From positions 1,717-42,247 of the forward strand of contig NZ_JANQTS010000106.1 of assembly GCF_030731595.1 (NCBI RefSeq): a stretch of 40,531 nucleotides of DNA. Reading direction: 5' to 3'. The notes under the pieces are model-generated. The model made no database searches. It saw only the letters and a list, made by a program, of their open reading frames with translations, and was not told where the DNA came from. Shown here one piece after another: positions 18,175 to 27,290 of the stretch (position 1 is the stretch's first letter; each line of letters starts with the position of its first letter). The DNA is from Yoonia sp. GTDB lineage: Bacteria > Pseudomonadota > Alphaproteobacteria > Rhodobacterales > Rhodobacteraceae. A program made the translations under genes and the position numbers.

Positions 18175-18779
18175 TCCGTTGCGCCCAAGAGGGCGATACC
18201 TGGGTCGTCACCATTGATCGCCCAGAAAAAGCCGGGGCGCTGACACGTGAAATGCTGGTTGAACTGGCCGAGATTGCGACAAACGCGCAAACGGCCAAAC
18301 TCTTTGTGCTGACAGGCACTGGCCGTGTTTTCAGTGCTGGCGCCGATCTGGATGCCGCCCGGGCTGGGTTGGCAACCGATCCGGTCTGGGAGCGGCTCTC
18401 TGGGGCGATTGCAGCACTGCCTGGCTTGAGCATTGCGGCGCTGAACGGGACTGTAGCCGGAGGTGCCTTCGGGATGGTACTGGCCTGCGACATGCGGATC
18501 GCGGTCCCTGAAGCCAAATTCTTTTATCCTGTCATGAAGCTCGGCTTTCTGCCGCAACCTTCCGATCCGGGGCGTCTGGTGGCTTTGATCGGTCCGGCGC
18601 GGGCCAAATATATCTTGATGGCCGGTCAAAAAATAGCGGCGGTTCAGGCAGAGACATGGGGTCTTGTGGATCAGATTGTTGATGCCGACGATCTGATTGC
18701 CACTGCCAAGATGCTTGGCAGTGACACGCTCGCGGCTGATCTGTCACATATTGCAGCGATCAAGGGCATGACGGCTTAG
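18171..18779 (+). CDS. Enoyl-CoA hydratase/isomerase-fold protein lacking both catalytic glutamates
   Basis: The 202-residue protein is shorter than the usual 255-265, because the C-terminal trimerisation helices are reduced. The crotonase fold is clear: FSAGADLDAARAG (oxyanion hole), NGTVAGGAFGMVLACDMRIA and AAVQAETWGLVDQIVD. In hydratases the corresponding positions hold Glu144 (GGG-x-E) and Glu164 (P-E). Here I read Gly in GGAFG and Val in YPVMKLG. This argues against water addition as in classical hydratases; another crotonase reaction, or a structural role, is possible. It is translationally coupled to the upstream SDR through ATGA. The MscS-type gene starts 58 bp later. Confidence 0.83.
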   Translation: MIRCAQEGDTWVVTIDRPEKAGALTREMLVELAEIATNAQTAKLFVLTGTGRVFSAGADLDAARAGLATDPVWERLSGAIAALPGLSIAALNGTVAGGAFGMVLACDMRIAVPEAKFFYPVMKLGFLPQPSDPGRLVALIGPARAKYILMAGQKIAAVQAETWGLVDQIVDADDLIATAKMLGSDTLAADLSHIAAIKGMTA

Positions 18780-18837
18780 GCTTGTTTCTTGCAGAGGTGC
18801 ACGGCAAAAGAAATCAAACTGTAAGGGTAAGACGTGC

Positions 18838-20145
18838 ATGGAGCCGAACACACTGATGGATCAGGCGCAAAGGGCTTTTGATCAGGCCTTGGAGCTGGCG
18901 CAGGATTGGCTCTTGTCTCCTGCTGCTTGGTCTCAATTTGCATTGCTGATCGGGGCCTATCTGCTGGCACGTCTGGCAAACCGGATCCTTGCTCCGCGCC
19001 TCACAAGGTTACTGACGCCAGATACCGCAAATCAGACTTTGCTTGCAAAATCGCGCCGGTTTGCGCTGATCTTCTTGCCTTTGCTGCTGCCTTTGCTGGC
19101 CTACGGTTTCACAGCGATCGGCGAGGCAGTGACACGGTCGCTGTTTGGGTCGGGTGCTGTCATTGCCTTTGGCAAACGGGTGTTCTTGTTCCTTGCGGCG
19201 CGGGCGTTGGCCAAACATATCGTCACCGACCCCTTCTTGCGGGTTCTGGCGAGGTTTGTCTTGGTTCCGGTCGCCGCGCTTTACGCGGTTGGGTTTCTCG
19301 ATGAGGTGACCACTGCACTGGATCAGGCGGTGGTGAGCCTTGGGAATATCAGTTTCTCCGCGCTAAGCATTGTCCGTGGCGTTATCGCGGGGAGTATCCT
19401 GTTCTGGTTCGGGCAATGGTCCAATTCGCAATCCTCGGCCTATATCGAACAACAGCCCATGCGCCCTGCAATCCGGCAGTTGGCGATCAAGTCATCCGAG
19501 TTCGCGATCTTTGCTGTCGCCTTCCTTTTGTTGATGAACATCATGGGGATCAGCCTGAGTTCACTGGCGATCATCGGGGGTGCCATCGGTGTGGGTCTTG
19601 GTTTTGGCCTGCAAAAGATCGCATCGAACTTTATCTCTGGCGTGATTTTGATGGTCGAGGGTCAAGCGACCGTGGGCGATTATGTCGAGCTTGATGGTGG
19701 CGAGGCCGGAACGATCATCAAGATGACGGCGCGCGCTACGATCCTCGAGACATTCGATGGACGCTGGATCGTTGTGCCGAACGAAGATTTCATTACTACG
19801 CGCGTCACCAATTACTCTGATTCCGGGTCCGCCAACCGGCTCGAGGTGGCTTTTTCCGTTAGCTACGACACTGACATCAATAAAGTTCCCGCGATTATCG
19901 AGGCGGCGGTTGCCAAGCATCCAGAGGTTCTAACAGAACCTGAAGGGCCCGATTGCGAATTGCGCGGTTTTGGCGATAGCGGAATCGATTTCTGTGTCGA
20001 GTTTTGGGTCAATGGGATCGATGACGGGAAGAACAAATACTCGTCTGACGTTCTTTTCCTTGTCTGGAATGCGTTGAAAGACAATGGCATCGAAATCCCG
20101 TATCCGCACCGTGTGATCGAGATGAAAGGTCCAATGCCAACGTGA
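18838..20145 (+). CDS. MscS-family small-conductance mechanosensitive channel
   Basis: The 435-residue protein has about five to six hydrophobic helices. The pore-lining helix region is GGAIGVGLGFGLQKIASNFISGVILMVE (near residues 250-275), rich in Gly/Ala as in MscS TM3. The cytoplasmic beta domain follows (DYVELDGGEAGTIIKM, RWIVVPNEDFITTRVTNYS) and then the alpha/beta vestibule part ending at IPYPHRVIEMKG. Such channels release osmolytes on hypo-osmotic shock. The protein is longer than E. coli MscS by extra N-terminal helices. AAGGGT lies about ten bases before the ATG. Its TGA overlaps the GTG start of the next gene in GTGA. Confidence 0.92.
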   Translation: MEPNTLMDQAQRAFDQALELAQDWLLSPAAWSQFALLIGAYLLARLANRILAPRLTRLLTPDTANQTLLAKSRRFALIFLPLLLPLLAYGFTAIGEAVTRSLFGSGAVIAFGKRVFLFLAARALAKHIVTDPFLRVLARFVLVPVAALYAVGFLDEVTTALDQAVVSLGNISFSALSIVRGVIAGSILFWFGQWSNSQSSAYIEQQPMRPAIRQLAIKSSEFAIFAVAFLLLMNIMGISLSSLAIIGGAIGVGLGFGLQKIASNFISGVILMVEGQATVGDYVELDGGEAGTIIKMTARATILETFDGRWIVVPNEDFITTRVTNYSDSGSANRLEVAFSVSYDTDINKVPAIIEAAVAKHPEVLTEPEGPDCELRGFGDSGIDFCVEFWVNGIDDGKNKYSSDVLFLVWNALKDNGIEIPYPHRVIEMKGPMPT

Positions 20146-21320
20146 CCGATGCCGTCGTCATCGGTGCGGGACCCGCCGGGCTGATGGCGGCCGAGCAATT
20201 GGGCAAAGCAGGGCTCGAGGTCTTGATTGTTGATGCCATGCCGTCATTTGGCCGCAAGTTTCTGATGGCCGGGAAATCCGGCTTGAATATCACCAAAGCA
20301 GAGCCCGCATCGGCGTTTCTTGCCGCTTATGGCCAGCCGATGCCGCGGGCTCTTGCCGCAGCCTTGAATGCCTTTGGTCCTGATGATGTGGTGGCTTGGA
20401 CCCAGGCGCTCGGGCAGTCCGTCTTTACCGGGTCGTCCGGGCGCGTTTTTCCCAAAGCGATGAAGGCATCGCCGCTTTTGCGTGCTTGGCTGATGCGATT
20501 GGACGCTTCGGGCGTGCAGCGAAGGACCCGGTGGAACTGGCGAGGCTGGCATGGTGATGCGCTGGTCTTTGCAACTCCGGATGGCATGCAAACCGTTGCG
20601 CCCAAAGTCACGGTGCTGGCCCTTGGCGGGGCAAGTTGGGCACGACTGGGTGCAAACGGGCATTGGGCGGCATATCTGGACAACGCTGTCGCGCCATTTG
20701 CCCCGGCGAATATGGGTTTTGATGTGGCATGGTCGCCCCATATGACTCCCTTTCTGGGGTCGCCGGTCAAGTCTGTTGGACTGAGCGCGGGCGGGCAGAC
20801 GACACGGGGTGAATTTGTTGTTTCAGTGCGTGGGATAGAGGGTGGCGGCATTTACGCCATGTCGCGGGCGATGCGCGAAGGTGCGACGTTGACGCTTGAT
20901 CTCTTGCCTGACTGGCCGCTCGAAAAGGTGCGGCAAGCCTTGGCAAAGCCGCGGGGTAAAGCCAGCGTTACAACCCATCTACGCAAAGTCCTGCGGTTTG
21001 ATCCGCTGCGCGCGGCGCTCTTGTCTGAATTTGGCAGGCCCTTTCCCGATGATCTGGCCCCCTTGATCAAGGCGCTGCCCGTGCGCCACCAAGGGCCAAG
21101 GCCGATCGACGAAGCAATCTCGACGGCAGGTGGGGTCCGGTTCGAGACGCTCACCGATGATCTGATGTTCAAAACCCGCCCCGGCGTTTTCTGCGCCGGT
21201 GAGATGCTGGATTGGGAGGCGCCGACAGGCGGCTACCTGATCACGGCCTGCCTTGCGACAGGGCTGGTCGCGGGGCAGGCAGCGGGTCGCTATGCGATCA
21301 ACCTCAACTCTGGCTGCTGA
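20142..21320 (+). CDS. TIGR03862-type FAD-dependent flavoprotein (HI0933-like)
   Basis: About 392 residues starting at a GTG that overlaps the previous stop. The FAD-binding VIGAGPAGLMAAEQLGKAG opens the protein. GRKFLMAGKSGLNIT is the hallmark of the HI0933/YhiN flavoprotein family, with VFPKAMKASPLLRAW and the C-terminal GVFCAGEMLDWEAPTGGYLI typical of the TIGR03862 branch. The reaction is not established; relatives are annotated as NAD(P)/FAD-dependent oxidoreductases. The 3' end overlaps the convergent sulfotransferase-like gene by 31 bp, so no terminator separates them. Confidence 0.9.
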   Translation: MTDAVVIGAGPAGLMAAEQLGKAGLEVLIVDAMPSFGRKFLMAGKSGLNITKAEPASAFLAAYGQPMPRALAAALNAFGPDDVVAWTQALGQSVFTGSSGRVFPKAMKASPLLRAWLMRLDASGVQRRTRWNWRGWHGDALVFATPDGMQTVAPKVTVLALGGASWARLGANGHWAAYLDNAVAPFAPANMGFDVAWSPHMTPFLGSPVKSVGLSAGGQTTRGEFVVSVRGIEGGGIYAMSRAMREGATLTLDLLPDWPLEKVRQALAKPRGKASVTTHLRKVLRFDPLRAALLSEFGRPFPDDLAPLIKALPVRHQGPRPIDEAISTAGGVRFETLTDDLMFKTRPGVFCAGEMLDWEAPTGGYLITACLATGLVAGQAAGRYAINLNSGC

Positions 21321-21952
21321 AGCCGATAGAGGCTTAAGTCGGACCAATAACGCTCTTTGATGAGTGCGGCGCTGGTTGCGTCATAGCGTGACATTTCGGG
21401 GAACTGAAACATCTCATGATCGCTGGCGCGGCATCTTAAATTCAAAGGAATACCTTGGCTGCGCAAGATTTGCTGCAGTTGGTCCGGACTTTCCAACGGG
21501 ACCAGATGCGTGACCTTTTGGCCAGCCCAGGCCTGCGCAGACCAGGCCCCAAAGCGCCGCCACCTTGCCCCGCGGGAATACCCTGCTCCGGGTCCGCTCG
21601 CCCGCGTGTTTTGCAGCCAATGCGCAAATGTCGGATCACTGCCCCCAAGCGCGCGCCGCATCTGCCAAAGTGGATCAGTCAACGCAATACGGTCATAGAG
21701 CTTGACCATGCGTCTGAATGGATTTTGGATTATCGCAATGCTTGTATAGAGGCTGTATGGCTGGCCTATCATATCAAAGGCCAGCTCTGCCTCTGCCGGT
21801 GACATGCCATAGAAAAAGTGGGTTTCCGTACTACTTTTCCTGTTTCGTGCCGTCGGTTGATCCAGCCAAGGTTCCAAGCGGTGACCCAGCCAATTGCACG
21901 CACCCATGGGGTCGGGGAAGATCACAAATCGATGTTTATGCGAGACGAACAT
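21290..21952 (-). CDS. Sulfotransferase-like protein
   Basis: About 220 residues. FVIFPDPMGACNWLGHRL sits where PAPS-dependent sulfotransferases have their phosphosulfate loop (typically PKTGxTS), and SIAIIQNPFRRMVKLYDRI resembles the 3'-phosphate-binding RNPYxRxVSxY segment. The C-terminal part is helical and ends with a Trp/Tyr-rich stretch. The loop lysine expected for catalysis is replaced, so activity is uncertain. Roseobacter genomes hold many divergent members of this fold. The start ATG at 21952 has only a weak upstream ribosome-binding site. It overlaps the flavoprotein gene tail-to-tail by 31 bp and is otherwise alone. Confidence 0.6.
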   Translation of the reverse strand: MFVSHKHRFVIFPDPMGACNWLGHRLEPWLDQPTARNRKSSTETHFFYGMSPAEAELAFDMIGQPYSLYTSIAIIQNPFRRMVKLYDRIALTDPLWQMRRALGGSDPTFAHWLQNTRASGPGAGYSRGARWRRFGAWSAQAWAGQKVTHLVPLESPDQLQQILRSQGIPLNLRCRASDHEMFQFPEMSRYDATSAALIKERYWSDLSLYRLQQPELRLIA

Positions 21953-22365
21953 GAGGATGATTTGATCGAATAACCTTAATGTTTGGTTTATCGGCGCGGT
22001 ATGGGACGGTTTTCACACCATCTTTGCGCCAGGGGTCATTTTTGTGTTGGCAATGGCGAACACAATTTGAACAAGTTTGTTGCATTTCGGCATCGCTCGT
22101 CAGATTCCAGAACGGCAAACGAGGGTCCAAAGGGCGGCTTTTTTCTTCTTAATTTTCCTTATTTTCCCAATGATTATTGGGTAAATCGGCCAGTCGCACG
22201 TTTGCTCTTTTGGGTATCTTGAAGGCCTTCACCAAAAGTCCCTGCCAAGATCATGTTCCCTGATCAAAAAAGTACTAGGATTCTTCGCGCGAGCCTGATT
22301 CAATGGAAATATGCGGACCGGTCACGTTTTGACCTCACCGCCCCGTGCATGAATGGAGTACCGAT
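21953..22365. other. 413-bp non-coding stretch with a CCCAAT-ATTGGG dyad
   Basis: No convincing gene lies here; short open frames have no ribosome-binding site or recognisable domain. It should hold the promoters of the leftward sulfotransferase-like gene and the rightward small membrane protein. The stretch is AT-richer than its surroundings. A perfect dyad, CCCAAT-gatt-ATTGGG, lies at 22166-22181 next to a T-rich tract (22139-22165). I see no tRNA cloverleaf. Confidence 0.5.
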
Positions 22366-22569
22366 ATGCGCTTTACAACAACTCTTGCAGCTGCAGCTGC
22401 TATCGCAGTTTCCGGCGCTGCTGCCACCGCTGGTGGCCTGAGCGAGGAAGTAATGGAAGCCCCTGTAGTGATGGTTGAACCAGCACCTGCAGCGTCTTCA
22501 ATCAGCCCAACATACGTCGTATTGGGTGTTCTTGCTGCGCTGTTGATCGCTGCAGCAGCTGCTGAATAA
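22366..22569 (+). CDS. Small exported single-helix membrane protein
   Basis: About 67 residues. The N-terminal 20 (MRFTTTLAAAAAIAVSGAAA) form a signal peptide. A short acidic and proline-rich linker follows (GGLSEEVMEAP, MVEPAPAA), then one transmembrane helix (TYVVLGVLAALLIAAAAAE) at the very C-terminus. Similar small proteins occur across Rhodobacteraceae to my recollection; no function is known. GGAG lies eight bases before the ATG, an excellent site, and a terminator follows 26 bp after the stop. The gene is thus a stand-alone, probably well expressed unit. Confidence 0.72.
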   Translation: MRFTTTLAAAAAIAVSGAAATAGGLSEEVMEAPVVMVEPAPAASSISPTYVVLGVLAALLIAAAAAE

Positions 22570-22595
22570 GCTAATCTAGATCTTTGATCTTGTTG

Positions 22596-22628
22596 GAAGG
22601 TGGGCTTTGGCCCGCCTTCTTTCGTTTT
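22596..22628 (+). terminator. Rho-independent terminator after the small membrane protein
   Basis: A 10-bp stem with one G-T pair (GAAGGTGGGC with GCCCGCCTTC), a TTTG loop and the tail TTTCGTTTT. It sits between the small gene and the convergent end of holA. Confidence 0.85.
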
Positions 22629-22636
22629 GAAGCCCC

Positions 22637-23659
22637 TTAGCGCCGTGCCATGATCGCCAGCCTGATGAGGGTACGCTCCATCAGCGCGTCGGGCGGTGCT
22701 GTATTGGCCGAGCGAAGCTGTAGATCCACATCCGTCAGCGCGGTGAGAGCTTTCTCCAGCCGGTCTCGACCCCATTGGCTGGCCTGACGGGCAACCTTAT
22801 CCCGTCTTGGCCCGAAGACGGGCGGCACGAGCCGTCCAAGCCCAGCAGCAACCCCTCCCGGATCAGATGCAACGACATGCAGGCGGCGGAAATGCCGCGT
22901 GGCGCCAATGCAGAGCGTCACAGAGGTCACACCCTGTGCATGAAGGTTGCGCAACATAGGCCCCAGTCTTTCGGTTTGGCCCATCGCCACAACCTCCAAT
23001 ACGTCGTCAATGTCCACCTCTGCGGACTGCGGGGCGTTGGCGGTGATATCCTCAATGCTCAGCGGCGTTTCATCGCCGTACTTGTAGAGGCTGACTTTTT
23101 CGAGCGTCTGGCGAAAATCGCCCGGCTCAAGTGTGCTGGCGAGGACCATCAGCATCTCCATCACGTCACGGTTTGGCTGAGCCACCCCGGCGTCACGCAA
23201 AGCTTGCTCGATGTCGGCCATCGTTGGTGGATCATCGTACAACCCGATCGCTACAGAGTTGCCGTGGCCTTCGACTGTTTTGCGTAATGTTGATTTTGCT
23301 GTCAGCTGTCCTGCGGTAATCACAAGCTGGGCATCCCCAGCCTGCCAGTCACTAAGCGCGTCGGCGATCACCTTGGCCGTACTATCGGCAGCATCTTCTA
23401 CAAAGGCCACGCGATGACCGGGAAAAAACCCCTGTGCCTTTATGGCGTCATTCAAAAGGGCAGGGTCCTTGCGCAAGTCAGTTGCGTTTATTCGCGTCAG
23501 CCGCATCTCTTCTTCGCCCTGAGGGCCCACAAGTGCTGCAATCACTTGCTGGCGCTTGTCCGCGACGCGCATCGGGTCCGCGCCAAAAATCAAAAGCGCT
23601 GTATGCCTGGGGTCGGGCTTGCGGAAATAGCCATTGGCGCTTGCGCCTGTCAGCTTCAT
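22637..23659 (-). CDS. holA: DNA polymerase III delta subunit
   Basis: The 340-residue protein fits HolA in length and features: LLIFGADPMRVADKRQQVI near the N-terminus, GHRVAFVEDAADSTAKVI, and GDFRQTLEKVSLYKYGDETPLSIEDI in the middle, followed by a helical collar domain. Delta opens the beta sliding clamp within the clamp loader. As in other delta subunits there is no functional ATP-binding P-loop. The start codon overlaps the lptE stop codon (ATGA), placing it last in the leftward DUF3576-leuS-lptE-holA operon, an order familiar from alphaproteobacteria. Confidence 0.92.
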   Translation of the reverse strand: MKLTGASANGYFRKPDPRHTALLIFGADPMRVADKRQQVIAALVGPQGEEEMRLTRINATDLRKDPALLNDAIKAQGFFPGHRVAFVEDAADSTAKVIADALSDWQAGDAQLVITAGQLTAKSTLRKTVEGHGNSVAIGLYDDPPTMADIEQALRDAGVAQPNRDVMEMLMVLASTLEPGDFRQTLEKVSLYKYGDETPLSIEDITANAPQSAEVDIDDVLEVVAMGQTERLGPMLRNLHAQGVTSVTLCIGATRHFRRLHVVASDPGGVAAGLGRLVPPVFGPRRDKVARQASQWGRDRLEKALTALTDVDLQLRSANTAPPDALMERTLIRLAIMARR

Positions 23660-24141
23660 GACGCCGGCTCTGGAGTCAGGACAAGAATGCGGCTGACAAT
23701 CATGTCTGCCAGAATGACGGCAAGCCGTGCTTCGGCGTCATCCTTGGTTGATTGCGTGGCAACGGTAGAGCTTGTTGCCGAGTAACTTGTGAAAGCCTCG
23801 ACCTCGCCTGCTCCAATCCGAGACCCGGTCGCATTCTCGGTGAGGGCCCATGTCGCCCGGCCAATTATGTTGAACCGTGTATTGGCCCCGTCCGAGGTGA
23901 TCGCCGCTGTTCGCTGGCTTTGGCTGACGCGGGCAGAAAGTTGATAGCGCGGCGCGGTGCTTTGGCCCAGCCGTGTTTCAAGCCTTTCGCGCAAACGAAA
24001 GCCGGCGACCGTATCATTTGCAGTGAAAGAGATCTGCCCGCGCAGTGCGGCCCCATCGCTATAGACAGGCACAAAGCCGCAGCCCGAGAGGGCCAGCAGC
24101 CCCGCAAGCAGGATACGGCGGGGGATGCGATCAGATGACAA
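23656..24141 (-). CDS. lptE: LPS-assembly lipoprotein LptE
   Basis: The 161-residue protein has a lipoprotein signal with lipobox LSGC (Cys21 in [11 protein letters not shown]). The mature part contains [23 protein letters not shown] and strand-rich repeats as in LptE/RlpB. LptE plugs the LptD barrel that inserts lipopolysaccharide in the outer leaflet. Its 5' end overlaps the leuS 3' end by 11 bp and its stop overlaps the holA start. The leuS-lptE-holA order supports the assignment. Together with LpxK, the Kdo transferase and the porin it belongs to the outer-membrane theme of this window. Confidence 0.9.
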   Translation of the reverse strand: MSSDRIPRRILLAGLLALSGCGFVPVYSDGAALRGQISFTANDTVAGFRLRERLETRLGQSTAPRYQLSARVSQSQRTAAITSDGANTRFNIIGRATWALTENATGSRIGAGEVEAFTSYSATSSTVATQSTKDDAEARLAVILADMIVSRILVLTPEPAS

Positions 24142-26662
24142 TGTTCACAATCCGCCCCGGCACAACGATCAGTTTCTTGGGCGCGGCCCCCGCGAGTGCA
24201 TTTTGAACGACATCAAGCTCCATGACGATCTCCTCCACCGCTTCCTTGGATGCATCTGCAGCAACGTTGATTTCAGCACGTCGCTTGCCATTGATCTGGA
24301 TTGGCATTGTCACGGTATCTTCGACCAACATCGCGGCGTCCGCAACAGGCCAAGGTGCATTGGCGATCAGGCCGTCACCGCCTAACATGGCCCAGATCTC
24401 CTCGGATAGATGCGGGGTCATCGGGGCCATCAGTTGCGCCAGAACCATGGCCGCCTGCCGTTTGGCCAGACCGCCCGCCTTGGATTTCGCCAGCAGATTG
24501 GTGAAAGCATAGAGCTTGGCAATGGCGGCGTTAAAACCGAAGGTTTCGACCCCCATAGTCACGTCATGAATGGCCTTGTGCATCGCGCGGATCAGATCCT
24601 CATCACCTGAACCGGCCTCATCCGTTAGTCCGGCAATCTCTGTCGCAATCCGGTGGACACGGTTCAGGTGCTTGTAAGTTGCCTCGGCCCCCGAAGCGGT
24701 CCATTCCACGTCACGCTCTGGCGGGCTGTCGGACAGCACAAACCAGCGGGCGGTATCGGCCCCGTATCGGGCCAGAATATCGTCAGGGTCGACGACGTTC
24801 TTTTTGGACTTTGACATTTTCGCAGAGGGGATGATCTCAACCGTTGTGCCATCTGCCAGCTTGCCGTCCGTCACATCCTCGGGCAGGTGATAGACAGGGC
24901 GGCCTTTGTTGTCGCGGGTCTGGTAAATCTCGTGCGTGACCATCCCTTGGGTGAACAGCGCATCAAAGGGCTCGATCGCACTGTCGGGCAGGTGGCCCGT
25001 GATCTGCATCGCGCGGGCAAAGAAGCGGCTGTAGAGCAGGTGCAGGATCGCGTGTTCGATGCCACCGATGTACTGGTCGACGTTCATCCAATAGGCGGCA
25101 TCCTCGGCCACGGTCGGCGTTTCCGCATGCGGCGCAGTAAAGCGGGCGTAGTACCAGCTGGAATCCACGAAGGTATCCATCGTGTCCGTCTCGCGCTGGG
25201 CCGGTTTGCCGCAGGACGGGCAGGCGCAATCGCGCCACGTGGGGTGGCGGTCAAGCGGGTTGCCGGGGACATCGAATGTGACGTCATAGGGCAGCTCGAC
25301 CGGCAGATTTTCCTTCTTTTCGGGCACGACACCGCAGTCGCCACAATGGACAACCGGGATCGGGCAGCCCCAATAGCGCTGGCGGGACAGGCCCCAGTCG
25401 CGCAGGCGGAACTTGGTGACGCCCTGGCCCCAGCCGGCGGCTTCGGCAAAGTCGATGGTGGCGTCAATCGCCTCTTGGCCTGTGGCCACATCCAGACCTG
25501 CGAAATGGTCGACCCATTTCACCTTTTCGGTCTTGGCGGGTACGAAAGCCTCTGTTCCCACGGGCTTTGCATCATCCAGCGCAAAGAAGGTGTCAATAAC
25601 GGGCAGGCCATATTTGCGTGCGAAATCAAGGTCGCGCTGGTCATGCGCAGGGCAGCCAAAGATCGCACCCGTGCCATAGTCCATGAGAATAAAGTTCGCG
25701 ATATAGATGGGCAGATCAGGCTGGCCCGCAAGCGGATGCTTGACGGTCAGGCCAGTGTCATAGCCAAGCTTCTCGGCCTTCTCGATCGCTTCGGCGGTGG
25801 TGCCACCTTTACGACATTCCGCGCAGAAGGCGGCGACCTTTTCGTCTTTTGCTTCAAGCTCCTTCGCCAGCGGATGATCGGGGGAAATGCCGACGAATGA
25901 CGCGCCCAGCAGGGTGTCAGGCCGCGTCGTATAGACTTCAATCTCGCCACCATCGGTGCGGGTAAAGGCAAACTGCAAGCCCCGTGACTTGCCGATCCAG
26001 TTGGCCTGCATCAGCTTCACTTTGGCAGGCCAGTTATCCAGCGTATCCAGCGCGTCCAGCAATTCCTCGGAATAGTCGGAAATCTTGAAGAACCATTGTA
26101 CAAGCTCGCGACGTTCGACTTCGGCACCAGAGCGCCAGCCTTTGCCGTCGATGACCTGTTCGTTTGCCAGAACGGTCATATCGACAGGGTCCCAGTTGAC
26201 CACGGCTTTCTTGCGGTAGATCAGACCCTTGGACAGGAAATCGATGAACAGCGATTGCTGCTGCCCATAGTATTCCGGATCGCAGGTCGCGAACTCACGC
26301 GACCAGTCGATGGACAGGCCCAGCGGTTTCATCTGCGCGCGCATATCGGCGATATTCTGGTAGGTCCAGTCCTTGGGGTGACCGCCCGAGGCCATTGCCG
26401 CATTTTCCGCAGGCATCCCGAAGGCATCCCAGCCCATCGGATGCAGGATGTTGTGCCCTGTTGCCAGCTTGTAGCGCGCGATCACATCGCCCATCGTGTA
26501 GTTGCGCACATGGCCCATGTGGATGCGGCCCGAGGGATAGGGGAACATCTCTAGCACATAGTACTTCGGCTTGTCGGCGCTGCGTTCCGCCTTGAAGGTT
26601 TCAGCTTTGGCCCAGGCGGCCTGCCATTTCGCCTCGGTTTCGGCGGGGGTGTAGGTGGTCAT
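24131..26662 (-). CDS. leuS: Leucyl-tRNA synthetase
   Basis: The 843-residue protein matches the bacterial LeuRS length. The class I signature HIGH appears as HMGH at residues 48-51 ([16 protein letters not shown]). A CP1 editing domain follows ([21 protein letters not shown], with the conserved T-rich and [15 protein letters not shown] segments). KMSKS is at residues 615-619. An anticodon-binding helical domain and a C-terminal domain complete it. It charges tRNA-Leu and hydrolyses mischarged products. I see no leader or T-box-like element in the 78-bp gap upstream. Confidence 0.97.
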   Translation of the reverse strand: MTTYTPAETEAKWQAAWAKAETFKAERSADKPKYYVLEMFPYPSGRIHMGHVRNYTMGDVIARYKLATGHNILHPMGWDAFGMPAENAAMASGGHPKDWTYQNIADMRAQMKPLGLSIDWSREFATCDPEYYGQQQSLFIDFLSKGLIYRKKAVVNWDPVDMTVLANEQVIDGKGWRSGAEVERRELVQWFFKISDYSEELLDALDTLDNWPAKVKLMQANWIGKSRGLQFAFTRTDGGEIEVYTTRPDTLLGASFVGISPDHPLAKELEAKDEKVAAFCAECRKGGTTAEAIEKAEKLGYDTGLTVKHPLAGQPDLPIYIANFILMDYGTGAIFGCPAHDQRDLDFARKYGLPVIDTFFALDDAKPVGTEAFVPAKTEKVKWVDHFAGLDVATGQEAIDATIDFAEAAGWGQGVTKFRLRDWGLSRQRYWGCPIPVVHCGDCGVVPEKKENLPVELPYDVTFDVPGNPLDRHPTWRDCACPSCGKPAQRETDTMDTFVDSSWYYARFTAPHAETPTVAEDAAYWMNVDQYIGGIEHAILHLLYSRFFARAMQITGHLPDSAIEPFDALFTQGMVTHEIYQTRDNKGRPVYHLPEDVTDGKLADGTTVEIIPSAKMSKSKKNVVDPDDILARYGADTARWFVLSDSPPERDVEWTASGAEATYKHLNRVHRIATEIAGLTDEAGSGDEDLIRAMHKAIHDVTMGVETFGFNAAIAKLYAFTNLLAKSKAGGLAKRQAAMVLAQLMAPMTPHLSEEIWAMLGGDGLIANAPWPVADAAMLVEDTVTMPIQINGKRRAEINVAADASKEAVEEIVMELDVVQNALAGAAPKKLIVVPGRIVNIVI

Positions 26663-26675
26663 AAGTCAGGGTCTT

Positions 26676-26711
26676 TCCAAAAAGCGAAACGCCGGGCGCA
26701 GGGGCCCGGCG
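26676..26711 (-). terminator. Terminator-like hairpin between the DUF3576 gene and leuS
   Basis: An 8-bp stem CGCCGGGC with GCCCGGCG and a 6-nt loop. Leftwards it is followed by TTTCGCTTTTTGG. It could end the DUF3576 transcript or reduce read-through into leuS. Confidence 0.7.
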
Positions 26712-26740
26712 GTATTCATAATCGGGCAAGGGGCCGATGG

Positions 26741-27142
26741 CTATAGGGCGCCGTCAGCAATCCGGAGTTGGCGGGCGCGGTCAAGGATCGCATTCTCAAC
26801 AGCGCGTTGGGTTTCAAGCGCGACGGGGCCGCTGGTGGTCAAAAGGCTCAGGTTGAGCGAGCGGGCGTCCATCGCCGGGTCACTGACCTGAACAGTCGCG
26901 CGATAGGCGCGGCTGCCGCCGGGGGGCGTGCCAAAACCTGTGGTGATTACACCTGTGAAAGGATCAGCCGATTCCACCGGCAGGAAGCTAAGGACATCCA
27001 AAGACGCAGCCCAGAGATAGCGGTTCACGGCCACGTTTTCGGCGCCGCGCGGCGTGGGGGCAGTTCCGCTGCCACAGGCGACCAATGCGCCCAGTACCAG
27101 AACCGAAAGCGCCTTGCGCCATATCGTCGAAATCAAAGTCAA
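26741..27142 (-). CDS. DUF3576 lipoprotein
   Basis: About 133 residues from a TTG start at 27142, chosen because AGGGG lies seven bases upstream and a lipoprotein signal starts there. The lipobox is LVAC, with Cys at residue 23 (LGALVACGSG). The mature protein has NVAVNRYLWAASLDVLSFLP, SADPFTGVITTGFGTPP and a C-terminal LRIADG, all typical of DUF3576, an alphaproteobacterial family of unknown function placed at the outer membrane. A longer upstream open frame lacks a ribosome-binding site. A hairpin separates it from leuS. Confidence 0.82.
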   Translation of the reverse strand: MTLISTIWRKALSVLVLGALVACGSGTAPTPRGAENVAVNRYLWAASLDVLSFLPVESADPFTGVITTGFGTPPGGSRAYRATVQVSDPAMDARSLNLSLLTTSGPVALETQRAVENAILDRARQLRIADGAL

Positions 27143-27232
27143 ACCACTTCCCCTTAGCCGGGTGAACCACGTTGGCGAAATATGTAGCGAAGGGGCGGGC
27201 GTGTCACAAGGGACTATGCGCAAAGGGCATTG

Positions 27233-27267
27233 CACAAAAGCAAAGAGCGACCCCAAGGGGCCGCTCT
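27233..27267 (-). terminator. Rho-independent terminator after the porin gene
   Basis: Stem AGAGCG-x-CCCC with GGGG-x-CGCTCT (one internal mismatch), a 2-nt apex, and leftwards the tail TTTGCTTTTG. It lies just downstream of the porin stop codon. Confidence 0.8.
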
Positions 27268-27290
27268 CGCATTCAGTTCTTCAACTTCGA

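Noticed and set aside
21976-21990. TTAA-n7-TTTA resembling a CtrA site
   Set aside because: One half-site deviates and the flanking genes have no link to cell cycle or motility; the region is AT-rich, so such matches are expected.
21983-22222. 79-codon open frame in the 413-bp gap
   Set aside because: No ribosome-binding site, no domain, and a composition unlike coding sequence in this genome.
24887-25900. Long open frame of 337 codons on the + strand
   Set aside because: It lies wholly antisense to leuS, whose motifs are intact; it has no recognisable domain and mirrors leuS codon bias.
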